Positions 25,364 to 33,833 of a stretch of 58,519 nt of DNA are shown piece after piece. The DNA is from Pseudonocardia sp. (GTDB taxonomy: Bacteria > Actinomycetota > Actinomycetes > Mycobacteriales > Pseudonocardiaceae), in NCBI RefSeq assembly GCF_029263155.1, contig NZ_JAJCYB010000069.1, positions 1 to 58,519 of the forward strand. The letters run 5' to 3'. The notes under the pieces are model-generated. The model had not been told where the DNA came from, searched no databases, and saw only the letters and a list, made by a program, of their open reading frames with translations. Each line of letters starts with the position of its first letter. Within the stretch, counting starts at the first letter, position 1. Position numbers and translations under genes: made by a program.

Positions 25364-26581
25364 GTGGACGTGACTTCTCGGTTGCCCGGCGGGGGCCCGC
25401 TGCCCGTCGTCGGCATGGTGGGCGGCGGTCAGCTGGCCCGGATGACGCACCAGGCCGCGATCGCGCTGGGCCAGTCCCTGCGGGTCCTCGCCGTCGATGA
25501 GGGCGACCCGGCCGCGCTGGTCTGTGCCGACGTCCGGCTCGGGCGGGCCGACGATCCTCCGACGATGCGCGCGTTCGCGAGCGGCTGCTCCGCGGTGACG
25601 TTCGACCACGAGCAGGTCCCCCCGGAGGTCCTGCACCGGCTCGTCGGGCTGGGCGTGCCCGTGCATCCCGGGCCGGACGCGCTGCTGTTCGCCCAGGATA
25701 AGCTCGCCATGCGCGCCCGGCTCGCCGACCTGGGCGTGCCGGTGCCGGACCACGCGTCGGTCCACGAGCCCGCCGACGTCACCGCGTTCGGCGCGGTCCA
25801 CGGCTGGCCGGTGGTCCTCAAGGCCGTCCGGGGCGGGTACGACGGCCGCGGCGTCTGGGTGCTCGACGAGGACGCCGGGGGCCTGGTGGCCGAGCTGCTC
25901 GCCGTCGGCACGCCACTGATGGTCGAGAGGGCCGTGCCGCTGCGCCGCGAGCTGGCCGCGCTGGTCGCACGCTCGCCCCACGGGCAGGCGTCGGCGTGGC
26001 CGGTCGTGGAGACCGTGCAGGAGGGCGGGCAGTGCGTGCAGGTGCTCGCCCCCGCCCCCGACCTCGACGACGACGTCGCGGCGGGCGCGCAGCGGCTCGC
26101 GCTGCGACTGGCCGCCGAGCTGGGCGTCACCGGCCTGCTCGCCGTCGAGCTGTTCGAGGACACCTCCGGCGCCGTCCTGGTCAACGAGCTGGCCATGCGC
26201 CCGCACAACTCCGGGCACTGGACCATCGAGGGTTCCCGCACCTCGCAGTTCGAGCAGCACCTGCGGGCCGTGCTGGACTACCCGCTGGGGACGACGACCG
26301 CCACCGCGCCCGCGGTGGTCATGGCGAACGTCCTCGGCGCCGCGCACGAGCCCGCGATGGGCATGGACGAGCGCGTGCACCATCTGTTCGCCCGCCTCCC
26401 CGACGTCAAGGTCCACCTCTACGGCAAGGCGGCGCGCCCGGACCGCAAGATCGGGCACGTCACCGCGCTCGGCCGCGACATGGCCACCGTCCGCGGGCGC
26501 GCCGCGCTCGCGGCCGCGTGGCTCTCGACCGCGCGGTGGCCCGACGGCTGGTCCCCCCACACCGGAGCGCCCCGTGCCTGA
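25364..26581 (+). CDS. purK: N5-carboxyaminoimidazole ribonucleotide synthase
   Basis: The 405-aa ATP-grasp enzyme has the PurK N-terminus ([22 protein letters not shown]), ATP-binding [16 protein letters not shown], and the metal site [29 protein letters not shown]. It makes N5-CAIR from AIR, ATP and bicarbonate in purine synthesis. TAGGCT (25349-25354) lies 9 nt before the GTG. Its end overlaps purE by 8 nt. It is the ortholog of Rv3276c by position. Confidence 0.95.
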   Translation: MDVTSRLPGGGPLPVVGMVGGGQLARMTHQAAIALGQSLRVLAVDEGDPAALVCADVRLGRADDPPTMRAFASGCSAVTFDHEQVPPEVLHRLVGLGVPVHPGPDALLFAQDKLAMRARLADLGVPVPDHASVHEPADVTAFGAVHGWPVVLKAVRGGYDGRGVWVLDEDAGGLVAELLAVGTPLMVERAVPLRRELAALVARSPHGQASAWPVVETVQEGGQCVQVLAPAPDLDDDVAAGAQRLALRLAAELGVTGLLAVELFEDTSGAVLVNELAMRPHNSGHWTIEGSRTSQFEQHLRAVLDYPLGTTTATAPAVVMANVLGAAHEPAMGMDERVHHLFARLPDVKVHLYGKAARPDRKIGHVTALGRDMATVRGRAALAAAWLSTARWPDGWSPHTGAPRA

Positions 26582-27080
26582 GCCGCTCGTCGGTGTGATC
26601 ATGGGCAGTGACTCGGACTGGCCGGTGATGGAGGCCGCCGCCGCCGCGCTCGCCGAGTTCGACGTGCCCCACGAGGTGGGCGTGTACTCCGCGCACCGCA
26701 CACCGCAGCGGATGCTCGACTACGCCACCTCGGCCGCAGGTCGCGGCCTGCGGGTCATCGTCGCGGGGGCGGGCGGCGCGGCGCACCTGCCGGGCATGGT
26801 CGCGGCCGCCACGCCGCTGCCCGTCGTCGGCGTCCCGGTCCCGTTGGCCCGGCTCGACGGGCTGGACTCGCTGCTGTCGATCGTGCAGATGCCCGCGGGG
26901 GTGCCGGTCGCCACGGTGGCCGTGGGCGGTGCCCGCAACGCCGGGCTGCTCGCCGTCCGCATCCTCGCCGCGGGCGATCCGGCGCTGCTGGACCGGATGG
27001 AACGGTTCCAGGCGGAGCTGGCGCAATCCGTGCTGGCGAAGGACGCAGCGCTGCGCGACCGTCTGGCCGATCCCCGCTGA
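26574..27080 (+). CDS. purE: N5-carboxyaminoimidazole ribonucleotide mutase
   Basis: The 168-aa class I PurE has the GSDSDWPVM substrate loop (11-19), the catalytic His41 in SAHRTP, and [12 protein letters not shown]. It converts the PurK product N5-CAIR to CAIR. The GTG start overlaps purK by 8 nt, so both are translated together. In M. tuberculosis fadE25 comes next; here the accessory block 27081-34504 intervenes. Confidence 0.95.
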   Translation: MPEPLVGVIMGSDSDWPVMEAAAAALAEFDVPHEVGVYSAHRTPQRMLDYATSAAGRGLRVIVAGAGGAAHLPGMVAAATPLPVVGVPVPLARLDGLDSLLSIVQMPAGVPVATVAVGGARNAGLLAVRILAAGDPALLDRMERFQAELAQSVLAKDAALRDRLADPR

Positions 27081-27085
27081 CGTTC

Positions 27086-27100
27086 ACTCGTTCGGGTGAA
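27086..27100 (+). promoter_or_regulatory. flanking motif, copy 1
   Basis: ACTCGTTCGGGTGAA lies just after purE. It recurs with one substitution and one inserted G at 28172-28187, on the other side of the HTH gene. Each copy is also part of a small TTCAC...GTGAA inverted repeat. It could be a binding site for the HTH protein or a relic of insertion ends. The remaining AT-richer sequence to 27217 holds the promoter of the HTH gene. Confidence 0.4.
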
Positions 27101-27217
27101 AACCGCGCGACGGTCGATCGCCGAAAGACATTCCCGTAAGGCGCTCCGAATAACGGCCACCGGACCCGGGTCGAGCGAGCGTTAATCAAGTTCCTGGATT
27201 TCGGGGAACGGTACGGG

Positions 27218-28147
27218 GTGTGGAGCGACCAGCTGATGCGCACATTTCCACCGCTGCCGGTGGATTCGGCGGACGTCGGGACCCTGCAGGAGTGGGCAGG
27301 TTCGGGTGACGGTGCGTCCACGGTCGCGAGGCGTGCCCGGATCGTCCTGCTCTCGGCCGACGGGCTCGGGCCCACCGCGGTCGCGGCCGAGCTCGGCTGT
27401 TCCAAGCAGACGGTGATCACCTGGCGGGAGCGCTACCGCGCCGACGGGCTCACCGGCCTGCGGGACGCCCCCCGGTCGGGCCGGCCGGTGTCGGTGGACC
27501 CGGCCGCGGTGATCGAGCGCACGCTGCAGGAACTGCCTCCGCGGCTGCGTGCCCGGCGCTGGTCGAGCCGCCTGCTCGCGTCCGAGCTGGGGGTCAGCAA
27601 CGTCGCGGTGGCCAACGTCTGGCGCAGCTGGGGAGTCGTTCCGCGCGAGGGTGGCCGGGTCCGGCTCGCCACGGAGCCACCGCTCGACGACGCACCGGCC
27701 GCCGTGGCCGGGATGCATCTCGATCCCGATCCACGGCTGCTGATGCTCACCGTCGGAAAGTCCTGCGGCGCGCCGGTGCCGCTGCGGGAGCGTCCCCGGC
27801 TCGGCGCGCGCCTCGACGACCTCGAGGCGGGCCGGCACTCCGACCCGGACGCGCTCGCCGCCTTCCTCGCCGCCTTCGACGACGTGCCCGCGGACGTGCT
27901 GCGGCTGGTCGCGGACGACGCGCCTCCCGTGGTCACGGGCTGGGCGGGCCGGCGCGGGGTCGCGCTGCACGTGGTCCCGCGCACGCTGTCGTTCACCAGG
28001 CTGGCGCGCGTGGCGAGCGTGCTGGCCGGGCGGACGGCCGCGGGGGCGGTGTCGGTGGCGGAGCTGCGGCAGGCGCTCGTCGGCCACGTCCCGGGCCGGC
28101 CGTTCGCCTGGGTCGATCCCGAGCTTGTCGCCACTGATATGCATTAA
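27218..28147 (+). CDS. IS630-derived helix-turn-helix protein, probably domesticated
   Basis: The 309-aa protein opens with the homeodomain-like HTH of IS630/Tc1-type transposases: ARRARIVLLSADGLGPTAVAAELGCSKQTVITWRERY, then GLTGLRDAPRSGRP and a winged second HTH (RWSSRLLASELGVSNVAVANVWRSWG). The catalytic region is decayed. Where active enzymes have a DEKSQ motif, this one reads VGKSCGAPVPL, so the first catalytic Asp is gone, and no later DDE pair is evident. No terminal inverted repeats flank it. It may act as a DNA-binding regulator of the downstream DUF4331 genes; that is inference. The start is GTG 27218, with ATG 27236 as alternative. Confidence 0.75.
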   Translation: MWSDQLMRTFPPLPVDSADVGTLQEWAGSGDGASTVARRARIVLLSADGLGPTAVAAELGCSKQTVITWRERYRADGLTGLRDAPRSGRPVSVDPAAVIERTLQELPPRLRARRWSSRLLASELGVSNVAVANVWRSWGVVPREGGRVRLATEPPLDDAPAAVAGMHLDPDPRLLMLTVGKSCGAPVPLRERPRLGARLDDLEAGRHSDPDALAAFLAAFDDVPADVLRLVADDAPPVVTGWAGRRGVALHVVPRTLSFTRLARVASVLAGRTAAGAVSVAELRQALVGHVPGRPFAWVDPELVATDMH

Positions 28148-28171
28148 ATGGCTTCGGCATTTTCTTCACGA

Positions 28172-28187
28172 ACTCGTCCGGGGTGAA
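28172..28187 (+). promoter_or_regulatory. flanking motif, copy 2, upstream of DUF4331 gene
   Basis: ACTCGTCCGGGGTGAA repeats the motif at 27086-27100. It lies in the 191-bp AT-richer gap between the HTH gene and the DUF4331 gene, about 150 bp before its ATG. The position suits an operator. Confidence 0.4.
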
Positions 28188-28338
28188 TCCGGATCGGCGA
28201 GTATCTTTCCGCGTTTCGCGGTCGTTCGACCGTTGACGGTCCATTTCGGGCCGCTTCTGGAGTTGGTTGGTGCGGGGGCTCGACGCCGCACCGTCTCCCG
28301 GGCCGGTGCCCCAGCCGGGTCCGGGGAAAGGATGGACG

Positions 28339-30006
28339 ATGTCCGAAACCCCGCGCAGGCGTCGCGCGGCCGTAGCGATGATCATCGCCGGCAGCACGCT
28401 CGCCACCACCGCACTCGCGCTGATCCCCAGCGGCGCTGCGGTCGCCTCATCCCACCGGGAGGCGCCGCTCATCGCGGACGCCCCCGCCTACGACAACACC
28501 GACGTCTACGCGTTCGTCTCGCCGGAGAGCCCGGACAAGGTGACCTTCGTGGCCAACTGGTTCGGTCTCCAGGAGCCGAACGGCGGCCCCACGTTCTACC
28601 CGTGGGCCGACGACGCGTACTACAACATCAAGATCGACTCGGACGGCGACGCGGTGGCGGACACCACCTACCGCTACGAGTTCACCACCGACAACGCCGC
28701 GCAGCAGGACACGTTCCTCTACGCCAACGGCCCGGTGGAGAGCCTGGACGACGAGAACCTGCTGTTCAAGCAGTACTACACGCTGACCAAGATCGACGCC
28801 AAGGGCACGGAGACCGTCGTCGCCGAGGGTCAGGCCGCGCCGTCCAACACCGGCCCCGCGTCGGTGCCGGACTACGACGCGCTGATCGAGGACGCCACCG
28901 TTCCGGTGGGCAAGGACGGCACCACCTTCGTCGGCCAGGTCGAGGACCCGTTCTTCCTCGACCTGCGCGTGTTCGACCTGCTCTACGGCGGTGACCTGTC
29001 CGAGATCGGCCAGGACACCCTCGCCGGCTACAACGTCAACACCACCGTGCTGGAGGTGCCGATCGACGAGGTCGCGCTCAACGGCAACGGCGTGGACAAC
29101 CCGATCATCGGCGTGTGGAGCACCACCGACCGGCTCTCGAACGTCACCTACGGTGGCGGGCTCGAGGAGGCCTCCGGCGACTACGTCCAGGTCTCGCGCC
29201 TGGGCAACCCGCTGGTCAACGAGGTGGTCCTGCCGGTCAGCCTGAAGGACGCGTTCAACGCGATCAGTCCGGACCTCGACGCCACCATCCCGGCCGTCGT
29301 CGAGCGGGTCACCGACCCCGAGGTCCCGAAGCTCGTCGAGGCGATCTACGGCATCCCGGCCCCGGCCACCCCTCGCAACGACCTGGTCGAGATCTTCCTG
29401 ACCGGCATCGCGGTCGACGCCCCCACGCTGGACGGTTCCGCCGCCCCGATCGCGGCCGATCTGAACAGCCAGATCCTGAACGCCGACGCCGACCCGAAGG
29501 CCTTCGTGCCCTCGGAGATGCTGCGGCTCAACACCGCCATCAAGGAGCCGACCGCGCTGGACGGCACCCCGACCGAGTTCAGCCGCCTCGGTGTGCTGGG
29601 CGGCGATATCCAGGGCTTCCCGAACGGCCGCCGTCTCGCCGACGATGTCGTCGACATCGGCCTGGTGGCACTGCAGGGTGCCGCTCTCGACCCGGCCGTG
29701 CTCACCGGCCCGCTCGCCGGCGGCGATGCGGTCAACGAGAACGACAAGGCGTTCAGCAACGAGTTCCCCTACGTCGTGGCGGCCAACAACCTGAACGTCA
29801 ACGACGCGGCGAACAGCCAGGGCGACGGGACCGTCGCCCAGGGCGCCCCGGCGGCCGCTCCGGCGGACAACTCCACCCCCGGTGGCGGTGCCACCGGTGG
29901 TGGGCCGCTCGGCTTCCTCACCGACCTGCTTCCCGGTGTCATGACCGGCATGGCCGGCATGGTGCTGATCGGAGCGGGCGCGACGCGCCACCTGCGCCAG
30001 CAGTGA
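28339..30006 (+). CDS. exported DUF4331 protein with C-terminal membrane anchor
   Basis: The 555-aa protein has a twin-basic-start signal peptide (RRRRAAVAMIIAGSTLATTALALIPSGAAVA, then the mature SSHREAP). The SSHREAPLIADAPAYDNTDVYAF opening is the hallmark of DUF4331. The body holds FVANWFGLQEPNGGPTFYPW, and near residue 440 NGRRLADDVVDI. A Gly/Ala-rich linker and a C-terminal hydrophobic stretch ending in Arg (LLPGVMTGMAGMVLIGAGATRHL) would anchor it to the membrane facing out. AAAGGA precedes the ATG at good spacing; the frame is open to 28267. Function is unknown. It leads a four-gene set with TPR, NicO and lipoprotein genes. Confidence 0.85.
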   Translation: MSETPRRRRAAVAMIIAGSTLATTALALIPSGAAVASSHREAPLIADAPAYDNTDVYAFVSPESPDKVTFVANWFGLQEPNGGPTFYPWADDAYYNIKIDSDGDAVADTTYRYEFTTDNAAQQDTFLYANGPVESLDDENLLFKQYYTLTKIDAKGTETVVAEGQAAPSNTGPASVPDYDALIEDATVPVGKDGTTFVGQVEDPFFLDLRVFDLLYGGDLSEIGQDTLAGYNVNTTVLEVPIDEVALNGNGVDNPIIGVWSTTDRLSNVTYGGGLEEASGDYVQVSRLGNPLVNEVVLPVSLKDAFNAISPDLDATIPAVVERVTDPEVPKLVEAIYGIPAPATPRNDLVEIFLTGIAVDAPTLDGSAAPIAADLNSQILNADADPKAFVPSEMLRLNTAIKEPTALDGTPTEFSRLGVLGGDIQGFPNGRRLADDVVDIGLVALQGAALDPAVLTGPLAGGDAVNENDKAFSNEFPYVVAANNLNVNDAANSQGDGTVAQGAPAAAPADNSTPGGGATGGGPLGFLTDLLPGVMTGMAGMVLIGAGATRHLRQQ

Positions 30007-30036
30007 CCTCGGTCACCGACTGACGCACCCGAAGAC

Positions 30037-30076
30037 CCGAGTGGCTCCGGCTCCGCCCCGAGCCGGAGCCACTCGG
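30037..30076. terminator. 16-bp perfect stem-loop within the DUF4331 cluster
   Basis: CCGAGTGGCTCCGGCT pairs perfectly with AGCCGGAGCCACTCGG across an 8-nt loop. It lies 30 nt after the DUF4331 stop and 23 nt before the TPR gene, without a U-tract. It probably attenuates transcription or protects the abundant upstream message, and may insulate the two parts of the cluster. Confidence 0.7.
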
Positions 30077-30099
30077 TCCCTACTGCAAAGGTCTTCCCC

Positions 30100-31401
30100 A
30101 TGACCGGTCAGCCCCGCTCCAGGGTCCCCGCCCTGCTGGTCGTCATCGGTGTACTGCTCCTGGTCATCGTGGTGGCCGGCGCGCTCACCCCCCACGCCAC
30201 CCCCGCTCCGCCAGCCGCGCCCATGGCGCAGCCGTCCGCCCTGGACGAGACGATCGAACGGGCGCAGGTCGCGCTGCGGCGCAACCCGGCCGACGCGCCG
30301 CTGTGGGCCAAGCTCGGGGCCGCCTACGTGGAGAAGGCCAGGCTCACCGGTGACCCGTCGTACTACGGCCGCGCCCAGGGCGCGCTGGACCGGTCGCTCG
30401 AGGTCGAACCCGATGACAACGGCGAGGCTCTGATCGGGATGGGGCAGCTGGCCAACGCTCGCCACGACTTCGCCACCGCCCGTGACCTGGGCGAACGGGC
30501 CCGCGTCCTGCGCCCCTACACCGGCGCCGTCTACGGCGTGCTGGCCGACGCCTATACCCAGCTCGGCGACACCGCCGCCGCGTCGGCCGCGATCGAGTCG
30601 ATGCTCGGCGTGGATCCGGGCCTGGCCGCGTTCACCCGGGCCTCCTACGACCGGGAACTCAACGGGCGTCCCGGCGAGGCCCGCCAGGCCATGCAGCGTG
30701 CGCTGTCCTCCGCGAACACCCCCGCCGACATCGCCTACTGCCGCTACTACCTCGGTGAGTTGGCCTGGAATGCCGGTGACGTCGACGGCGCCGCCGAGCA
30801 CTACGCGGCGGGCCTGGTCGCCGCCCCCGACGACGTCGCGCTCGCCCAGGGGGAGGCCAAGGTGGCGTGGGCGCAGGGCCGGGTCGACGAGGCCCTGGAG
30901 GCCTACGCCGCGATCACCACCCGGATCCCGCTGCCCCAGTACCTGCTGGAGTACGGGGAGCTGCTGGAGGCCGCCGGGCGCGACGACGACGCCCGCGCCC
31001 AGTACGACGTGCTCGCCGTCCAGCAGTCGCTCTACGCGACCGAGGGATCTACCGACGACCAGGTCGCTGCGCTGATCGCCGCCGACCACGGCGACCCGGC
31101 CGAGGCGCTGCGCCTGGCGCAGGCCGAGTGGGACCGGCGGCAGAGCATCTTCAGTGCCGACGCCCTGTCCTGGGCGCTGCACGTGAACGGCCGGCACGCC
31201 GAGGCGCTGACCTACGCCGAGCGGGCGGACGCCCTGGGCTGGCGCAACGCGAGCTATGACCACCATCGCGGGATGATCCTGGCCGCCCTGGACCGGCCGG
31301 CCGAGGCGGTCGCCGCACTGGGCGAGGCCCTGGAGACCAACCCGAACTTCCATCCGCTGCACGCCCCCGAGGCGCGCGCCACGATCGAGCGGCTGTCATG
31401 A
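30100..31401 (+). CDS. membrane-anchored TPR protein
   Basis: The 433-aa protein has one N-terminal membrane helix (residues 10-29), then a Pro/Ala linker, then tandem TPR helices from about residue 50 to the end (for example NPADAPLWAKLGAAYVEKA, AYTQLGDTAAASAAIESML, YYLGELAWNAGDVDGAAEHY, LLEYGELLEAAGRDDDARAQY). Such proteins are scaffolds in envelope assemblies. The end overlaps the NicO-type gene by 4 nt (ATGA), tying it to metal transport. Partners are unknown. Confidence 0.85.
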   Translation: MTGQPRSRVPALLVVIGVLLLVIVVAGALTPHATPAPPAAPMAQPSALDETIERAQVALRRNPADAPLWAKLGAAYVEKARLTGDPSYYGRAQGALDRSLEVEPDDNGEALIGMGQLANARHDFATARDLGERARVLRPYTGAVYGVLADAYTQLGDTAAASAAIESMLGVDPGLAAFTRASYDRELNGRPGEARQAMQRALSSANTPADIAYCRYYLGELAWNAGDVDGAAEHYAAGLVAAPDDVALAQGEAKVAWAQGRVDEALEAYAAITTRIPLPQYLLEYGELLEAAGRDDDARAQYDVLAVQQSLYATEGSTDDQVAALIAADHGDPAEALRLAQAEWDRRQSIFSADALSWALHVNGRHAEALTYAERADALGWRNASYDHHRGMILAALDRPAEAVAALGEALETNPNFHPLHAPEARATIERLS

Positions 31402-32930
31402 GGTTCCTCTCCCGTGCGACGGTGCTGATGCTGGCCGTCGGTGCCCTGCTGCTGGTGCCGGTGCACCCGCCGCAGGCCCAGGCCCATCCGCTGGGCAACT
31501 TCACCGTCAACCACTACGACGCCATCACCCTGTCCCCGGACCGGGTCGAGGTGCTGTCGGTCCTGGACTCCGCGGAGATCCCCACGGTCCAGCAGCGCCG
31601 GGCCACCGACACCGACGGCGACGGCACCATCTCCGCCGCCGAGGGCGCCGCGCACGCCGACATGACCTGCGCTGCGATGCTGCCTGCCACCTCCGTCGCC
31701 GTCGACGGGGTCGCGGTGGTACTGACCGTGACCTCGGCGACCGCGGAGTACCCGATCGGGGAGCAGGGCCTGCCCACCACCCGGGTGACCTGCCTGCTCG
31801 CCGCCGCCGCCGACCTGGACGGTCGCGCGACCGTGACCTTCGCAGACACGTTCGCCGCGGACCGGATCGGCTGGCGGGAGATCACCGCCACCGGCGACGG
31901 GCTACGGATCGACGCGAGCGACGTTCCCGCCGAGAGCATCTCCGACGAGCTGCGGGCCTACCCCGAGGACCTGCTGGCCAGCCCGCGGGACCAGCGCTCG
32001 GCGCAGATCACCGTCGTACCCGGCAGTGGAACGGCCGTCGAGCCGCTGGTGGCGCTGCCCGTCACCGGGGTCGGCTGGTTCGATTCGGCCGCCCAGGCGG
32101 TGGAGCGGTTGCTCTCCGGGATCGCCGCCGGCCCGCAGCTCTCGCCGGTGCTCGCGACGCTCGCCGTCGTGATGTCGCTGGTGCTGGGCGCCTCACACGC
32201 CGCGCTGCCCGGGCACGGCAAGACCGTGATGGCCGCGTACCTGGCCGGCAAGCAGGGCACCCGCCGCGACGCGCTGGTGGTCGGCGCGACGGTGACCGTC
32301 ACGCACACCGCCGGGGTGCTCGTGTTCGGGGTGTTGCTCTCGCTGGTCGCTACGTTCTCGCCGGTCACGGCACTGCGTTGGCTCGGGGTCGTCAGCGGGC
32401 TGCTCGTCGCCGCGGTCGGGGTGCTGCTGCTGCGCACCGCGATCGTGCGGCGCCGCGAGCTGGCCGCGTTGCCCGCGGCCGAACGCACCGGGGTGCTGGT
32501 CGGGGCGGCGATCGGCACCGGCGGGGTCGGCCACGGCCACGGCCACGGGGTGCCCGGGTATGGCCACGGGCACGGTGGACACGGGGTTGAACCGGACCGG
32601 TGGAGTCGCACCAGCCTGATCGGGATGGGCATGGCCGGTGGCCTGGTGCCGAGCCCGACCGCGGTGATCGTGTTGCTGGCCGCCGTGCGGGCAGACCGCC
32701 CGTGGTTCGGTCTCGTGCTGGTCGCCTGCTATGCGCTGGGCATGGCCGGCACCCTGACCGCCGCCGGCCTGCTGCTGGTCTCGGTGCGCGACCGGCTCGT
32801 CCGGATGGAACGCACCCAGGCCTGGCGCGACCGCGCCGGCCGGTTGCTCGCGGCGCTGCCGGTGGCCACCGCCCTGCTCGTACTCGCCGTCGGCGTCGGG
32901 CTCGCGCTGCGCAGCCTCGCCGGCTTCTGA
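31398..32930 (+). CDS. NicO/RcnA-type nickel/cobalt transporter with EF-hand
   Basis: The 510-aa protein has a signal segment (1-29, ending QAQA before HPLGNF) and an exported domain of about 200 residues. A canonical 12-residue EF-hand loop DTDGDGTISAAE is at 71-82 (Asp71, Asp73, Asp75, Ile78, Glu82). The membrane domain carries the NicO motif ASHAALPGHGKT (His267, His273) and a His/Gly-rich cytoplasmic loop at 377-396, a metal-sensing or metal-holding segment typical of RcnA-type proteins. Later helices cover about 405-510. It probably moves Ni2+/Co2+; direction is not shown. Coupled by a 4-nt overlap to the TPR gene. Confidence 0.87.
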   Translation: MRFLSRATVLMLAVGALLLVPVHPPQAQAHPLGNFTVNHYDAITLSPDRVEVLSVLDSAEIPTVQQRRATDTDGDGTISAAEGAAHADMTCAAMLPATSVAVDGVAVVLTVTSATAEYPIGEQGLPTTRVTCLLAAAADLDGRATVTFADTFAADRIGWREITATGDGLRIDASDVPAESISDELRAYPEDLLASPRDQRSAQITVVPGSGTAVEPLVALPVTGVGWFDSAAQAVERLLSGIAAGPQLSPVLATLAVVMSLVLGASHAALPGHGKTVMAAYLAGKQGTRRDALVVGATVTVTHTAGVLVFGVLLSLVATFSPVTALRWLGVVSGLLVAAVGVLLLRTAIVRRRELAALPAAERTGVLVGAAIGTGGVGHGHGHGVPGYGHGHGGHGVEPDRWSRTSLIGMGMAGGLVPSPTAVIVLLAAVRADRPWFGLVLVACYALGMAGTLTAAGLLLVSVRDRLVRMERTQAWRDRAGRLLAALPVATALLVLAVGVGLALRSLAGF

Positions 32931-32944
32931 TCCCGGAGGACGTC

Positions 32945-33259
32945 GTGCGCCGTCTGCTGCTCGGCCTCGCTCTGCTCGCCGCGGTGGCGGGCTGCTCGTC
33001 GGAACCCGCCGTGTTCGACAATGCAGGCGGCGAACCGGTCACCTGCCTGCCCCACCAGTCCGGCGAACCCGGTCCGGCCTACACCGACCCGGCACAGCGC
33101 GACACCGCCCGGGTCTTCGCGCTGATGCGCTTCCACACCGAGCACGGGACGCTGCCCTACTGCGATGGTGAGCCGGCCGGTGACAGCGATCGTGCCTGGG
33201 CGCAGGTGTACCTCGACCTGGGTGGGCGCGCGGAGAAGGTGACCTCCGCGCTGGGCTGA
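32945..33259 (+). CDS. small lipoprotein
   Basis: The 104-aa protein has a type II signal with lipobox LAAVAGC: cysteine 17 is the lipidation site, followed by SSEP. The mature part is about 88 residues with two more cysteines (in VTCLPHQ and LPYCDGEP) that could form a disulfide. I recognise no family. It starts at a GTG 14 bp after the NicO gene, with GGAGGACGTC before it, and ends the four-gene set. An extracellular accessory for the transporter is a reasonable guess. Confidence 0.72.
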   Translation: MRRLLLGLALLAAVAGCSSEPAVFDNAGGEPVTCLPHQSGEPGPAYTDPAQRDTARVFALMRFHTEHGTLPYCDGEPAGDSDRAWAQVYLDLGGRAEKVTSALG

Positions 33260-33344
33260 GAAGTCCCCGTGGCGAATTCCCCGTGGCGCGAGTAGGCCGC
33301 CCGGTCGTAGGGTGACGGTACACGTGAGAGGAGGTGGTCCAGCG

Positions 33345-33383
33345 TTGAGTAGCTACTGGATTCGTGAGGTGGCTGTCCGCTAG
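33345..33383 (+). CDS. possible 12-aa peptide gene with strong Shine-Dalgarno
   Basis: A TTG start reads MSSYWIREVAVR and then TAG. A near-perfect Shine-Dalgarno AGGAGGT (33329-33335) lies 9 nt before it, and TAGGGT at 33308-33313 makes a good -10. A GTG at 33324 is in frame and would give 19 residues. No host gene follows on this strand until 34565, so it is not a leader peptide for an adjacent gene. The quality of the ribosome site makes it worth listing; it may also be chance. Confidence 0.4.
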   Translation: MSSYWIREVAVR

Positions 33384-33833
33384 CACCGCAGAGGACAGTT
33401 CTTCGACCGTTGTGGAACCGGCGCGGTGCCGGTGAATTCCAGGCAGTCACCCGTGGTCCCCGGGCCCGAGCCCGTCCAGCTCGGCTTGCGCATCCGACGA
33501 TGCGGCCCGGGGATCACGCACGTCCGGGTGTCGCGCACGGGCACGAGCACATTCCGCGCCCGGTCGGTGCGCGGGCATCCTCCGCGCTCCGGCGGACGTC
33601 TCGCGCGCTGCCGTGCGGTTCGCGCGCTGCCGGTCGTCTCGCGCGGTGTCGGCAGTGCGCGAGACGCACTTCCGCGCGCGAGCGCCGGTAGGCCGAGCGC
33701 CGGTAGGCCGAGCCCCGGGAGGACCGAGCCACTGGAGGCTGCGTCCTGGACGGCCGAGCGCGGGGGCGAGCACCGGGTTGCGCCGGCGGGCGTGCGGGCG
33801 GCGCGCCCACGGCGGGCCGAGCCGCAGGCGACC
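33384..33833. repeat. gene-free GC-rich region with short imperfect repeats
   Basis: No gene is visible in these 450 bp. A small hairpin CCGGCGCGGTGCCGG (33419-33433) follows the possible peptide gene. From about 33595 the sequence repeats TCGCGCGCTGCCG twice and GCCGGTAGGCCGAGC twice in a GCGCGAG-rich context like the arrays at 9560 and 21571. Confidence 0.6.

Noticed and set aside
27081..27217. tRNA or small RNA gene in the purE-HTH gap
   Set aside because: No cloverleaf or TTCGA-type T-loop is visible; no tRNA or rRNA was found anywhere in the window.
27218..28147. Active IS630 element
   Set aside because: The catalytic motif is lost and no terminal inverted repeats or target duplications were found.
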